From Actinomycetes bacterium (lineage in GTDB: Bacteria; Actinomycetota; Actinomycetes; Actinomycetales; Cellulomonadaceae): DNA of 46,372 nt. A program made the translations under genes and the position numbers. The notes below the pieces were generated by a model that was not told the origin of the DNA, searched no databases, and was given only the letters and a program-made list of their open reading frames with translations. Shown one piece after another: positions 1-10,256 of the stretch. How positions within the stretch are numbered: the first letter of the stretch is position 1; each line of letters opens with the position of its first letter. The stretch lies in the NCBI GenBank assembly GCA_021778635.1, contig JAJYCD010000016.1:1-46372 (forward strand), given 5' to 3'.

Positions 1-40
1 CAATGGCTGGATCATCCTCGGCCAGCAGCACGTGGGTCAT
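1..40 (-). CDS. Response regulator, N-terminal fragment (cut by window edge)
   Basis: Only the first 13 codons lie in the window, read leftward from the ATG at 38-40. They translate to MTHVLLAEDDPAI. The hydrophobic strand followed by an acidic EDD triad is the start of a CheY-like receiver domain (beta-1 and the Mg2+-binding acidic pair). This is typical of OmpR-family regulators, although the output domain cannot be seen. A TAGCAT hexamer ends 6 nt before the ATG and there is no Shine-Dalgarno sequence, so a leaderless transcript is likely and the start is well placed. The gene is divergent from the sensor kinase at 224, but that kinase already has its own regulator, so the two need not be partners. 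Confidence 0.75.
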   Translation of the reverse strand, partial: MTHVLLAEDDPAI

Positions 41-52
41 TTGCCCATGCTA
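41..52 (-). promoter_or_regulatory. Leaderless -10 element of the response-regulator fragment
   Basis: On the minus strand TAGCAT (52 to 47) is followed by 6 nt and then the ATG at 40. It fits the actinobacterial TAnnnT -10 element placed so that transcription starts at the A of ATG. No clear -35 is visible. Confidence 0.5.
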
Positions 53-211
53 GGTCACGGACTCGCCCGCGACACACCCGCGCGCGCTGCGAGTCGCGTG
101 GCGTGTGCCGGGTGGGCGGCGATGCCTTGCGCACGACGGATCGTCGAGGTCCTCCCCTGGTCGCAGCGACGTGTGCGACCAGGGCACGATGCCGACCCCT
201 CCTCGGGTCCC

Positions 212-223
212 TAGGCTGGATCG
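212..223 (+). promoter_or_regulatory. Leaderless -10 element of the sensor kinase gene
   Basis: TAGGCT at 212-217 followed by 6 nt places the expected transcription start on the GTG at 224. No purine-rich ribosome-binding site precedes the GTG. This both predicts a leaderless mRNA and supports the chosen start. Confidence 0.5.
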
Positions 224-1468
224 GTGCAGTGGTGGGAACGCGCGAGCCGGTGGAGCGAGGCCCACCGGTTCCCGCTCGACGCCGTCGGCACCGCGCTGCT
301 GCTCCTGGTGACGGTCGTCGCCGCCACGCCGGTCCAGGGTGGCTCCTCCACGGCGGCGCGGCTGTGGACGGTCGCCCTCGTCGTCCCGTTGGCGTGGCGT
401 CGGTCGCGACCGGTGGCGTCCGTCGCGGCCGTGTACGCGGCCGGCCTCCTCCAGGTCGTCCTCGGCACCCCGCTCGTCGTCCCGACGGACCTCGTGATCC
501 TCGTGGCCCTGTACTCGGTCACCGTCTACGGGCCGCGCTGGGCGTACCGCACCGCGATCGTGTCCGCCCTGGTCGGCGCCTGGGTGCTCGGGCTCGCTCT
601 CGTCGTGGACGCGAGCCTCGGCGGCCTGGCGTCGGCCGCCTTCGTCGCCATGCTCACCGGGACGTCCGCGCTCGCCGCATGGGCGTTCGGTCTCGTCCGT
701 CGCTCTCGACGCGAGACGATCGGGGCCCTGGTCGATCGCGCCGAGCGTCTCGAGGTCGAACGCGATCAGCAGGGGCAGATCGCCACCGCTGCCGAGCGCA
801 GCCGGATCGCGCGCGAGATGCACGACATCGTCGCCCACTCGCTCTCGGTGATCATCGCGCAGTCGGACGGTGGCAGGTACGCCGCCGAGACCGACCCGGC
901 GGCGGCGGCGCGTTCGCTCGCCACGATCGGCGAGACCGGTCGGGCGGCCCTCGCCGACATGCGCCGGCTGCTGGGCGTCCTGCGCAGCGACGACGGCGCG
1001 GGGTCGGGCCCCGGGTCTCCCGGACCGCAACCCGCGGTCGAGGACATCGACGCCCTCGTGGACCAGGTCCGGACGAGCGGGCTCCGGGTCTCCCTGGTGC
1101 GGATGGGGTCGCCACGCATCCTTCCGCCCGGTGCCGGGCTCACCGCCTACCGGATCTGCCAGGAGGCGTTGACGAACGTGCTCAAGCACGCCGGTCCCGA
1201 CCCGCAGGTGACCGTCGTCGTCCAGTGGCTCCCCACGTCGTTGGTCCTCGACGTGAGCGACGACGGCCGAGGTGCCGCCGTCACGACCGACGGCGCCGGC
1301 AAGGGACTGCTCGGCATGCGCGAGCGGGCCGCGATGTTCCGCGGCAGCCTGACCGCGGGGCCGCGGCCGGGCGGCGGCTTCCGCGTCCGCGCCGAGATCC
1401 CGCTCCCCCCCTCGCCGACGACCGCCGACGACGACGACCGACCCGACCTCCTGAACGGGGCACGATGA
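224..1468 (+). CDS. Two-component sensor histidine kinase (NarL-partner, HisKA_3 type)
   Basis: This membrane sensor kinase autophosphorylates and passes phosphate to the regulator encoded next. The 414-residue product has four to five hydrophobic segments in residues 15-155 with almost no extracytoplasmic domain, so it probably senses in or at the membrane. A HisKA_3 dimerisation region follows, with the phospho-acceptor in REMHDIVAHSLS (His200). The C-terminal HATPase has the N-box TNVLKHA near residue 316 and the glycine boxes DDGRGA and GKGLLGMRERA. The start is the GTG at 224, 6 nt after a TAGGCT hexamer. The stop overlaps the regulator start as ATGA, indicating translational coupling. 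A MacB-type exporter follows, as in antibiotic- or envelope-stress modules; the signal is unknown. Confidence 0.93.
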   Translation: MQWWERASRWSEAHRFPLDAVGTALLLLVTVVAATPVQGGSSTAARLWTVALVVPLAWRRSRPVASVAAVYAAGLLQVVLGTPLVVPTDLVILVALYSVTVYGPRWAYRTAIVSALVGAWVLGLALVVDASLGGLASAAFVAMLTGTSALAAWAFGLVRRSRRETIGALVDRAERLEVERDQQGQIATAAERSRIAREMHDIVAHSLSVIIAQSDGGRYAAETDPAAAARSLATIGETGRAALADMRRLLGVLRSDDGAGSGPGSPGPQPAVEDIDALVDQVRTSGLRVSLVRMGSPRILPPGAGLTAYRICQEALTNVLKHAGPDPQVTVVVQWLPTSLVLDVSDDGRGAAVTTDGAGKGLLGMRERAAMFRGSLTAGPRPGGGFRVRAEIPLPPSPTTADDDDRPDLLNGAR

Positions 1469-2226
1469 CCACCGAGCACGCCACCCTCCGACCGATCCGG
1501 GTCGCCCTCGTGGACGACCAGCAGCTGGTCCGGGCGGGATTCCGCATGGTGATCGACTCCCAGCCCGACCTCTCCGTGGTGCTCGAGGCCGGCGACGGAG
1601 CCGAGGCGGTGCGTGCGCTGACGCGTCCCCTGACCGACGGCCCGTCGGGGGTGGCCGACGTCGTCCTGATGGACGTACGGATGCCGACGATGGACGGACT
1701 GAGCGCGACCGCCGCGATCACCGCGGCGTTCACCGGGAACGGCGCGGCGTTCACCGGGAACGGCGCGGCGCACCCCGGGCCCCGCATCATCGTGCTGACG
1801 ACCTTCGACCTGGACGAGTACGTGCTCGAGGCGATCCGCGCGGGGGCCAGCGGCTTCCTCCTGAAGGATGCGCCCCCGGAGGAGATGCTCGCCGCGATCC
1901 GGACGGTGCACGCCGGGGACGCCGTGATCGCACCGTCGAGCACCCGACGGCTTCTCGAGCACCTCGTCACGGCCCTGCCCGCACCGCCCGACCCGGCGTC
2001 GAGTGCGTCGACGACCGCGCTCGCGACCTTGACCGACCGCGAGCGCGAGGTCCTCGTCCTGATGGCCCGAGGCCGCTCGAACACCGAGATCGGCCACGAC
2101 CTGTTCGTCGCCGAGGCGACCGTCAAGACGCACGTCGGTCGCATCCTCGCCAAGCTCGGGGCCCGCGACCGCGTGCAGGCCGTGGTCGTCGCGTACGAGA
2201 CGGGTCTGGTGCGGCCGGGCAGCTGA
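1465..2226 (+). CDS. NarL/FixJ-family response regulator with a lengthened receiver domain
   Basis: This DNA-binding response regulator of 253 residues is coupled to the kinase by a 4-bp overlap. The receiver domain has the acidic pair in VALVDDQQ (residues 14-15), the phospho-acceptor Asp70 in LMDVRMP, and the Thr/Lys positions LTTFD and LLKDAPPEE. A LuxR-type helix-turn-helix covers the last 65 residues (LTDREREVLVLMARGRSN onward, ending near AKLGARDR). Between helix 3 and strand 4 there is an in-frame 21-bp tandem duplication that adds a second AAFTGNG heptapeptide. The usual family length is about 215-225 residues, so this repeat and a proline/alanine-rich interdomain linker account for the extra length. 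The likely target is the exporter operon at 2429-5892 (inference from proximity). Confidence 0.93.
   Translation: MTTEHATLRPIRVALVDDQQLVRAGFRMVIDSQPDLSVVLEAGDGAEAVRALTRPLTDGPSGVADVVLMDVRMPTMDGLSATAAITAAFTGNGAAFTGNGAAHPGPRIIVLTTFDLDEYVLEAIRAGASGFLLKDAPPEEMLAAIRTVHAGDAVIAPSSTRRLLEHLVTALPAPPDPASSASTTALATLTDREREVLVLMARGRSNTEIGHDLFVAEATVKTHVGRILAKLGARDRVQAVVVAYETGLVRPGS
1723..1764 (+). repeat. 21-bp tandem duplication inside the response-regulator gene
   Basis: Two exact copies of a 21-bp unit (1723-1743 and 1744-1764) starting gcggcgttcaccgggaacgg are followed by a 6-bp start of a third copy. Because 21 is a multiple of 3, the frame is kept and the heptapeptide AAFTGNG is doubled. Confidence 0.95.
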
Positions 2227-2372
2227 CCCCTGCGCCCACACCGGACCGCAGCGCGCCGGAGCGCGGCAGGTGAGACCGCGGCACGTCAGACCGGAGGATG
2301 ACGCGAGGGCGTCGCGAACCCCCCTCCGGCGCGACGCGCGGCGCACAGCCGGCGCCTAGCGTCGAGGTGACA

Positions 2373-2397
2373 GCGCGGGGTCGTCAGGACCCCGCGC
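2373..2397 (+). other. Perfect 10-bp stem, 5-nt loop hairpin ahead of the exporter operon
   Basis: Arms gcgcggggtc (2373-2382) and gaccccgcgc (2388-2397) pair perfectly around a GTCAG loop. There is no U-tract. It lies between the regulator stop (2226) and the exporter GTG (2429), about 10 nt after a TAGCGT -10-like hexamer at 2357-2362. It may be a 5'-UTR element of the exporter mRNA, or a factor-assisted terminator of the kinase/regulator operon. Confidence 0.45.
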
Positions 2398-2428
2398 ACG
2401 GCCCGACACCGACTCCCGGGAGACCTCC

Positions 2429-3270
<842 letters not shown>

Positions 3271-3271
<1 letters not shown>

Positions 3272-5892
3272 TGCTCCGCCTCACCCTCGCCCAGATGCGT
3301 CGCAGCATCGGCCGCCTCGTCTCCGCAGGGATCGCGATCGCGATCGGCACGGCGTTCGTCGCCGCGACGCTGCTCGTGGGCAACGTCATCACCCGCACGA
3401 CCTACGACGCCTTCGCGGCGTCCTACGCCCACGCGGACCTCGTCGTGACCGGTGCGGTGTCACCCGAGGTCGTCTCCGCGGTGCGCTCGACCGTCGGGGT
3501 GACGGCCGTGAGCGTCCGACCCCAGCTGGGTCTGCAGCTGTCGGCCGGCTCCCACCGGGCGTACGTGCTCGTGACCGAGGCGACGAGCGAGCCTCGGCTC
3601 GAGCCGCAGACGCTGATCGCCGGGGCGTTCCCGTCGGCTCCTGGGGAGATCGCCCTGCCCCGCACGACGGCCGAGCGCCTCGGCCTCCAGGTCGGCAACC
3701 AGGTGGACACCGGCCATGCGGTCGGCACGCCCTCGGCCGGGCCCGCGACGCCGGCCGGGACCGCCGCCTCGACGCCGGCCCCCACGGTCGACTGGGCCGA
3801 GAAGCACGACCGCCTGACCGTCGTCGGTCTGGTCGACGACCCGGCGGGCGCGTTCGCCAGCTCCGACGGTGCGGCAGTGCTCTCGCCCGCCCAGGCCGAG
3901 CGGTTCGCGCAGGACCAGGCCGGTCCCTCACCCGTGATCGACGACTCCCTGATCCTCACCGTCGATCCCTCGCCAGGGACGGCCGCCGTCCAGCACGAGC
4001 TGACCTCGCTGCTGCCGCGCGAGGTCGACGTGCGCACGAGGGACCAGCAGGCGCAGGCGAGCGTCGCGAGCGCGACGGGCGACACGCAGTCGATCTTGAT
4101 CGTCGTGCTCGGCTTCGCGGCCGTCGCGCTCATCGTCGCCGCACTCGTGATCTCGAACACCTTCCAGGTGATCGTCGCGCAGCGGACCCGCACGCTCGCG
4201 CTGCTGCGATGCGTCGGCGCCGACAAGGGGCAGCTGAGACGCTCGGTGCTGACGGAGGCCGCGCTCCTCGGACTCGCCGCCTCCGCGGTCGGTCTCCTGA
4301 CCGGGATCACCGTCGTCCAGCTCACGCTCCAGGTCCTGCAACGGACCAACGCCGACGCCCACCTGCCGTCGTCGGCACCGCTGAGCGTCGTCGCGCTCGT
4401 GCTCCCGGTCGTGATCGGGACGGTCGTGACGCTCCTCGCGGGTCTCGCCCCGTCACGGGCGGCGACGCGGGTCGCGCCGCTGGCCGCGCTCCGGCCGTCC
4501 GAGGCGCCGACCCTCGCGGCCCGGCCCGGGCGCGCCCGGCTGCTGGTGGCCGGTGCGCTCACGGTGGGTGGCGCCGTCGTTCTCGTCCTCGCGGTGGCTC
4601 TCTCGGCACGGGTGGGGTCGCTCGCCGCGCTCGGGCTCGGCGTCCTCGGCGGAGCGGTCTCGTTCATCGGCGTGCTGGTCGGCGCGGTGCTGTGGATACC
4701 TCGGGTCGTCGGGGTCGCCGGCGGGCTCGCGGGACGCATGGGCACGAGCGCACGGCTCGCCGCGGCGAACACCGTCCGCAACCCGCGACGGACCGCTGCG
4801 ACGAGCACGGCGCTGCTGATCGGTGTCACCCTCGTCACGATGATGAGCGCCGGCGCCGTGAGCGCACGTGCGACCCTCGACGGGAAGCTCGACTCGACCT
4901 ACCCCGTGGACGTCGCGGTCCGGGCGGTCCAGGGCGCAGACGGGAGCGCGGGCGGGCTGCCGCCTGGTGTCGCGCCGACCGTGGCACACGTCGACGGCGT
5001 CCGCACGGTCGTCCCGGTGACCGAGGCCACCGTGCTGGTCACCTCCACCGGCACCGGCGGCTCGACGGAGACGTTGCACGGGATCAGCGCGCCGGACCTC
5101 GTGGCGGTCCTTCGGGACGGTGCGTCGATCGCCCCGCTCGACGACCGCACCCTGGTGCTGTCCCCGCCGGTCGCGAAGTCCCTCACGGTGCGCACCGGGG
5201 ACACCGTGACCGTGGTCGGCACGGACGCGGGCGGCGCGGCCCGCCCGGACGTCTCGCCGGTCAGGTTGACCGTGGTGGTCACGCGGCTGCCCGGCCACGA
5301 GGCGCTCGTGACACCGACCACCATGAGAGCCGTCGCTCCGGGCGCCCCGTCTCCACTGCTGTGGGCTCGGCTGACCTCGACCGACAGCGCACCCGACGTC
5401 GTGCCGGCCATCCAGGACGCGCTCACCGACCAGTCGGTGAGCGTCACCGGCGGCGCCGTCGAACGCGCCTCCTACCAGCGGGTGATCGACACGCTCCTCG
5501 CCGTCGTGGTCGGGCTCCTCGGTGTGGCCGTCGTGATCGCACTGGTGGGCGTCGCGAACACGCTCTCGCTGTCGGTGATCGAACGGAGACGCGAGTCGGC
5601 GACGCTGCGGGCGATCGGTCTCGCGCGCGGTCAGCTCCGGGTGATGCTCGCGATCGAGGGGATGCTGATCGCCGGTGTCGCAGCGGTCCTCGGGATCGGG
5701 CTCGGGCTGGTCTACGGCTGGGCCGGCGCGGCCACGATGCTCGGCTCGATGGGACCCATCCACCTGGCCGTACCGTGGCGCGACCTCGGTCTCGTCGTGC
5801 TCGTCGCGCTGGTCGCCGGGTTCGTCGCGTCCGTCCTCCCGGGACGCGCCGCGGCGCGGACGTCGCCCGTCGCGGCGCTGGCGGTCGACTGA
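3271..5892 (+). CDS. FtsX-like ABC transporter permease (MacB-type, fused double permease)
   Basis: This membrane partner of the preceding ATPase has 873 residues. Hydrophobic segments occur at about residues 15-37, 274-300, 330-351, 371-392, 424-446, 451-477, 509-533, 742-768, 792-819 and 839-858. That gives roughly ten helices, with large extracytoplasmic domains at about 40-270 and 535-740. Two FtsX modules are seen: the helices around 274-392, and the C-terminal trio with VANTLSLSVIERRRESAT and a terminal PVAALAVD. The length and two-module plan match single-gene actinobacterial permeases that homodimerise less readily than classic MacB. The substrate is unknown; lipids, peptides or antibiotics are the family options. 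The start codon overlaps the ATPase stop. Confidence 0.93.
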
Positions 5893-6041
5893 GGGCGACG
5901 ACCGTTCCGGACCGGGTACCGACCACGGTCGGACCCCCGTGCTCCGCCGAGCCGACCGCGACAACTGTGAACCCGTGACGGTCCCCCAGCAGCGCCGGGA
6001 CGGACGCCGCCGCACCGGTCCGCGCCGGAGAGGCTGCTCCG

Positions 6042-9000
6042 GTGCGCATCACGGTGGAGGGTCGTCCTTGCGACGACGCGCGAGCTCGCTCGGCTCCCGG
6101 AGCCCGACGGAGCGAGCCGCCGGGCACCTCGGAACGGGCCGTGGACGTCGACGTCCCCGACGGCGCCCGACTCGGCGACCTGCGCCGGTCGCTGGCCGAC
6201 GTCACCGGGATCGCCGAGCTCGCGACGCCGCGGTCGCCGCTCGCGGTGCGCGCCCTGGCCGTCGGTGACGACCAGCTGTGCGGCCAGCAACCTCTCGAGG
6301 TCGGGAGCGTCCTGGCGGTCGGGTCGCCGCGCCCCGATCCCACCTCGGCAGCCCTCCGCGGTGACTGGCACCTGGCCGTCGTCTCCGGACCGGATGCGGG
6401 TGCGCTCCTCGCGGTCGACGGCGAGGTCGTCGTCGGCCGCGCCTCGACCGCCGATCTCCGGGTCGACGATCCGCTGGTCTCTCGCCGGCACCTCACCGTG
6501 CGCCGGCGCGGGGATCGGCTGCAGGTGCGCGACGACGGCTCGGGCAACGGCACCGTCCGACAGCGCCGGGATCGTGTGCGCGCCCTCGACCCGCGCACCG
6601 CGCGCCTCGCCGGGCGCCGCCGCCGGGCCGGACGCTGGCACCGGCTGCGCGACGCCGATCGGGTCGCCATCGGCTCGACGTGGATCGAGGTCCGGCATCG
6701 CGACGGAGCGACCGCCCGAGCCGGGAGGGCGTCGCCATCGGGTGACCCCGTCACGTCCGCGCCGTCGGACGCACCGGGTCGGCCCGGCGCGCGAACCCCG
6801 ACTCTCGCGTCTCCGACGACGATCTCGACCTGGCTCACCCCCGTCGTCTCGGCCGCCGTGCTCGCCCTGGGCACGGGCAACCCCCGCATGCTGCTGCTGG
6901 CAGCGACCGGTCCGGTGCTCGGGCTCGTGCACCTGGCGACCCGGCCCCGCCCGGCGAGATCGATGCGCCGTCGACCGCGCGTCCTCGGTCCTGGGGGTCC
7001 TCGCGTGTCGAGGTCGACCTCCCGCACGACCGGCGGGGCCCGGGAGCGGACCGTCGTGGTCCCGAGCCCGGCCGACCTCGTGACCGCCACCGTCCGGCTG
7101 CACGAGAGTCACCCGGGGGCCGTCGAGGTCCGCCGGCTGCGTCTCACGGACGTCTCGCCCGACGCCTGCCTCGCCGTGGTGGGACCGTGCGAGCAGGCAC
7201 GCGCGGTCGCTCGCGGCCTCGTGATCGCCGCGACCGTGCCGGGAGGCGCCGACGACGCGCCGCTGCTCGTCGTCGCTCACCCGCCGGACGCCGCGGCGGA
7301 GTGGGCGTGGTGCCGCTGGATCGGCGCGTACGAACCGTGGGTGCAGCCGACAGAGCCCGGCGTCCGGCAACCGCGGGCCGCCGGACCATCCGCGGTCGAC
7401 ACGGACCGCCGTCCCCAGGTCGCGGAGCTGATCGTGATCGACTCCACCGGCGTCCGGCTGCCCGCGTGGACGTCCGCCCGTTGGCGTGACGCGTCGGCCG
7501 GGAGCCAGCTGCTCATCGTCACCGACCGTCGCGCCGCCGTGCCCCCGTGGTGCCGCACGGTCCTGGCGGTCGAGGACGGCCGTGCCGACGCGCAGCTGCA
7601 GAGCTCCGACGGCCGCGTCCACCCGGTGCCCGTCCCCGCGATCAGCCGCCGCACCGCGGAGGACCAGGCGCGTCGCACGGCAGCACTGCGCGCCCGCGCA
7701 GTCACGGCGGACGGGCCGGGGTGCGTCCCTGAGCGGGTCCCCTGGTGCGCACTCCCGGGTATCCCGCGCCTGGAGTTCGGCTCGGGAGCGAGCGAGATCA
7801 CCCAGGCGTGGTCGATCTCATCGACCGATCCCGGGCTCTCCGTGCCGCTCGGGATCGGACGGGGCGGCACGGTCGTCCGGATCGACCTCGCAGCGGACGG
7901 GCCGCATGCCCTCATCGCCGGAACCACCGGCGCAGGCAAGTCCGCGTTGCTGCAGACACTTGTGCTCGGCCTCGCAGCCACCCGGTCCCCTGCCGAGCTC
8001 GCGATCGCCGTGATCGACTACAAGGGCGGTGCGAGCCTGGGCGACTGCGCCCGACTCCCGCACGTCGTCGGACAGGTCACCGACCTCGATCCCGGGCTCG
8101 CGATGAGAGCGCTCGCGGGACTCCGCCACGAGCTGCGCCTGCGCGAGCGGCTCGTCGCGGACCACGGGGTCGGCGACCTCACCGAGCTCCGTACCGTGCT
8201 GCGCGCGCGTGCTGCCGACCGGCCTGGCGGCCCCGAACTCTCGACGCCGCCGCCACGGCTGGTCGTGGTCGTGGACGAGTTCCGCGCACTCGCCGACGAC
8301 CTGCCGGACTTCCTCCCGGACCTGGTGCGGATCGCCGCGCAGGGGAGGTCGCTCGGCATGCACCTCGTGCTCGCGACGCAACGTCCCGGCGGGGCGGTCA
8401 GTGCCGACATGCGCGCGAACCTCGCCCTGAGGATCGCCCTCCGGGTCACCGACGAGGCCGACTCGTACGACATCGTCGGAACGCCGGACGCCGCGGCGAT
8501 CCCGGTCGACGTTCCCGGTCGCGCCGTCGTGCGGCGTGGCGCGTCGCCGGTCGAGCTGGTCCAGGTCGCACACCCGGACCTCCCCGCCGGTCTCCTCGGC
8601 GTCCCGGGTGAGGTGACTCTCCCGGTCCCCTGGGGCATCGTGCCGCCGAGCGAGACGGCTCGCCCCGGTCACGGAGGCGCGTCCGACGCGCACATCGCGA
8701 CGACCGAGCTCGTGGCGCGGAGCGGTCCGCGTCACGGCAGCGGGTCATCGTCCCGCGCGGGCCTCGCGGCCTACGTCGACGCCGTGATCGCCGCGGCCGA
8801 CGAGATCGGTGTGGCCCGACCACCTGCTCCGTGGCTCCCTGAGCTCCCGACGGACGTCCCTCTGAGCGACCTCGCCGATCCCGAGGACGGGCGAGGGCTG
8901 CCGTTCGGCCTCGCCGACCTGCCGGAGTCGCAACGTCGCGGCGTCGCGAGGCTCTCCCCCGGACGGCACCTGCTCGTCGTCGGGGGGCCCGGTTCCGGAC

Positions 9001-10256
9001 GCACCACCGCCATCCAGACCCTGGCGGTGTCCGGGCTCTCCGCCGGCTGGCACGTCCACGCCGTCGGGCTCCCCCGTCGTGCCGTCGAGCCCCTCGCCGG
9101 GCACCCGTGCCTGGGCACGGTCGTCGGGCACGACGACGCGCGTCGACTCGGCCGTCTCCTCCACCTGCTCGCGACGCGCGACGTCGGCGGTGTCCCGGTC
9201 CTCCTCGTGGTGGACGGTCTCGAGGCGATGCTCGAGACGCTCGACCTGCTCGGGCATGGTCGCGGACGTCCTGTCCTCGGCACGCTGCTGCGCGACGCGC
9301 GCTCCCGGGGCGTCACCGTGGCGGCCACCGCAGCACCGTCGCCGGCCTCGCACGAGACTTTCGCGGAGCTCGCGGTACTTCCGGGGGTGGACCCGGTGGC
9401 ACGCGCGATGCTCGGGGTGCCGAGCGCGTTCGGGGTGCCTCGCTCGCCCGGACGTGCGGTGCACCTCGGTCGAGCCGGGTCGGACCCGCCGCGGATGTGC
9501 CAGGTCGCCGTGCCCGGACTGCCGAACCGCACCGCTCCCCCGGTCGAGCGGCCTCTTCGGTTGCGGGAGATCCCGCTCGACGCCCCCCACGCGGGTGTTC
9601 TGGTGCGCAGCGGCGAGCGCGTCGGGATCGGCGTCGGGCTCGGTGGCGACGACGCGACCGAGACGGGCCTGGACGTCTCGCGCGGAGCGCTCGTGGTCGG
9701 GCCGCCCGGCTCAGGCAGGTCGACCGCGCTCGGAGTCCTGGCGCGTCGGCTCGCGGGCGGTCCGACGGTGCACGTCGTCACGTCGGACGCCGGCTCGCTC
9801 CCGGGTCCGTCTGCTCCAGCGTTCCCCGGCACCACCTGGTCGTTCGAGATCGCGGCCCTCCAGGGTCTCGTCGACGCGGTCTCCCGTGCGGATCGGCCGG
9901 TGGTCGTCGTGGTGGACGATCTCGACGACCTGGAGCGGCTGCGACCTGTCGTGCTCAGCGAGCTCACCGACCTCCTGGCGGTACCGTCGGACCGGGGTCA
10001 CGCCCGGTCACTGATCGCCGCGGCACGCACGGCACGGGCGTGCGCGGCCTACCGGGAGCCATGGACGAGCCTGCGCGCGAACCGGCGCGGGATCGTCCTG
10101 TCGCCCGCGGAGCCGGGATCGAGCGAGGTCTTCGGCACGCTGCTCGACCCGTACTGCGATCAGGGCCGCCCGCATCATCCGGGGCGGGGAGTCGTCCAGG
10201 TCGGGCCCGACGTCGCTCCCGTGCAGGTCTACCGCGACGTCGGCGCTCCGCCATGA
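6042..10256 (+). CDS. FHA-domain FtsK/SpoIIIE ATPase, EssC/EccC-like, three P-loops
   Basis: This 1404-residue membrane-anchored ATPase has an N-terminal segment (1-120) resembling the small domain that precedes FHA in EssC-type proteins. An FHA domain follows at about 125-195 (VVVGR, LVSRRHL, GSGNGT), then two adjacent hydrophobic stretches at about 262-303. P-loop domain 1 has GTTGAGKS at about 627, a DYKGG motif, and Walker B VVVVDEF near 740 followed by ATQRPGG. P-loop domain 2 has GPGSGRTT near 981 and P-loop domain 3 has GPPGSGRST near 1220. This is the order of type VII secretion motor proteins. Domain 1 has the intact lysine and Walker B, while domains 2 and 3 carry Arg in place of the Walker A Lys (GSGRT/S). 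No WXG100, EccB, EccD or mycosin gene is in the window. The GTG at 6042 follows GGAGAGG (6027-6033). Confidence 0.88.
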   Translation: MRITVEGRPCDDARARSAPGARRSEPPGTSERAVDVDVPDGARLGDLRRSLADVTGIAELATPRSPLAVRALAVGDDQLCGQQPLEVGSVLAVGSPRPDPTSAALRGDWHLAVVSGPDAGALLAVDGEVVVGRASTADLRVDDPLVSRRHLTVRRRGDRLQVRDDGSGNGTVRQRRDRVRALDPRTARLAGRRRRAGRWHRLRDADRVAIGSTWIEVRHRDGATARAGRASPSGDPVTSAPSDAPGRPGARTPTLASPTTISTWLTPVVSAAVLALGTGNPRMLLLAATGPVLGLVHLATRPRPARSMRRRPRVLGPGGPRVSRSTSRTTGGARERTVVVPSPADLVTATVRLHESHPGAVEVRRLRLTDVSPDACLAVVGPCEQARAVARGLVIAATVPGGADDAPLLVVAHPPDAAAEWAWCRWIGAYEPWVQPTEPGVRQPRAAGPSAVDTDRRPQVAELIVIDSTGVRLPAWTSARWRDASAGSQLLIVTDRRAAVPPWCRTVLAVEDGRADAQLQSSDGRVHPVPVPAISRRTAEDQARRTAALRARAVTADGPGCVPERVPWCALPGIPRLEFGSGASEITQAWSISSTDPGLSVPLGIGRGGTVVRIDLAADGPHALIAGTTGAGKSALLQTLVLGLAATRSPAELAIAVIDYKGGASLGDCARLPHVVGQVTDLDPGLAMRALAGLRHELRLRERLVADHGVGDLTELRTVLRARAADRPGGPELSTPPPRLVVVVDEFRALADDLPDFLPDLVRIAAQGRSLGMHLVLATQRPGGAVSADMRANLALRIALRVTDEADSYDIVGTPDAAAIPVDVPGRAVVRRGASPVELVQVAHPDLPAGLLGVPGEVTLPVPWGIVPPSETARPGHGGASDAHIATTELVARSGPRHGSGSSSRAGLAAYVDAVIAAADEIGVARPPAPWLPELPTDVPLSDLADPEDGRGLPFGLADLPESQRRGVARLSPGRHLLVVGGPGSGRTTAIQTLAVSGLSAGWHVHAVGLPRRAVEPLAGHPCLGTVVGHDDARRLGRLLHLLATRDVGGVPVLLVVDGLEAMLETLDLLGHGRGRPVLGTLLRDARSRGVTVAATAAPSPASHETFAELAVLPGVDPVARAMLGVPSAFGVPRSPGRAVHLGRAGSDPPRMCQVAVPGLPNRTAPPVERPLRLREIPLDAPHAGVLVRSGERVGIGVGLGGDDATETGLDVSRGALVVGPPGSGRSTALGVLARRLAGGPTVHVVTSDAGSLPGPSAPAFPGTTWSFEIAALQGLVDAVSRADRPVVVVVDDLDDLERLRPVVLSELTDLLAVPSDRGHARSLIAAARTARACAAYREPWTSLRANRRGIVLSPAEPGSSEVFGTLLDPYCDQGRPHHPGRGVVQVGPDVAPVQVYRDVGAPP

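Noticed and set aside
103..2226. One long open frame covering both the kinase region and the regulator
   Set aside because: The first 454 codons are a shadow frame of the kinase (Arg/Pro/His-rich, no family motif). Only the part from the ATG at 1465 has regulator motifs.
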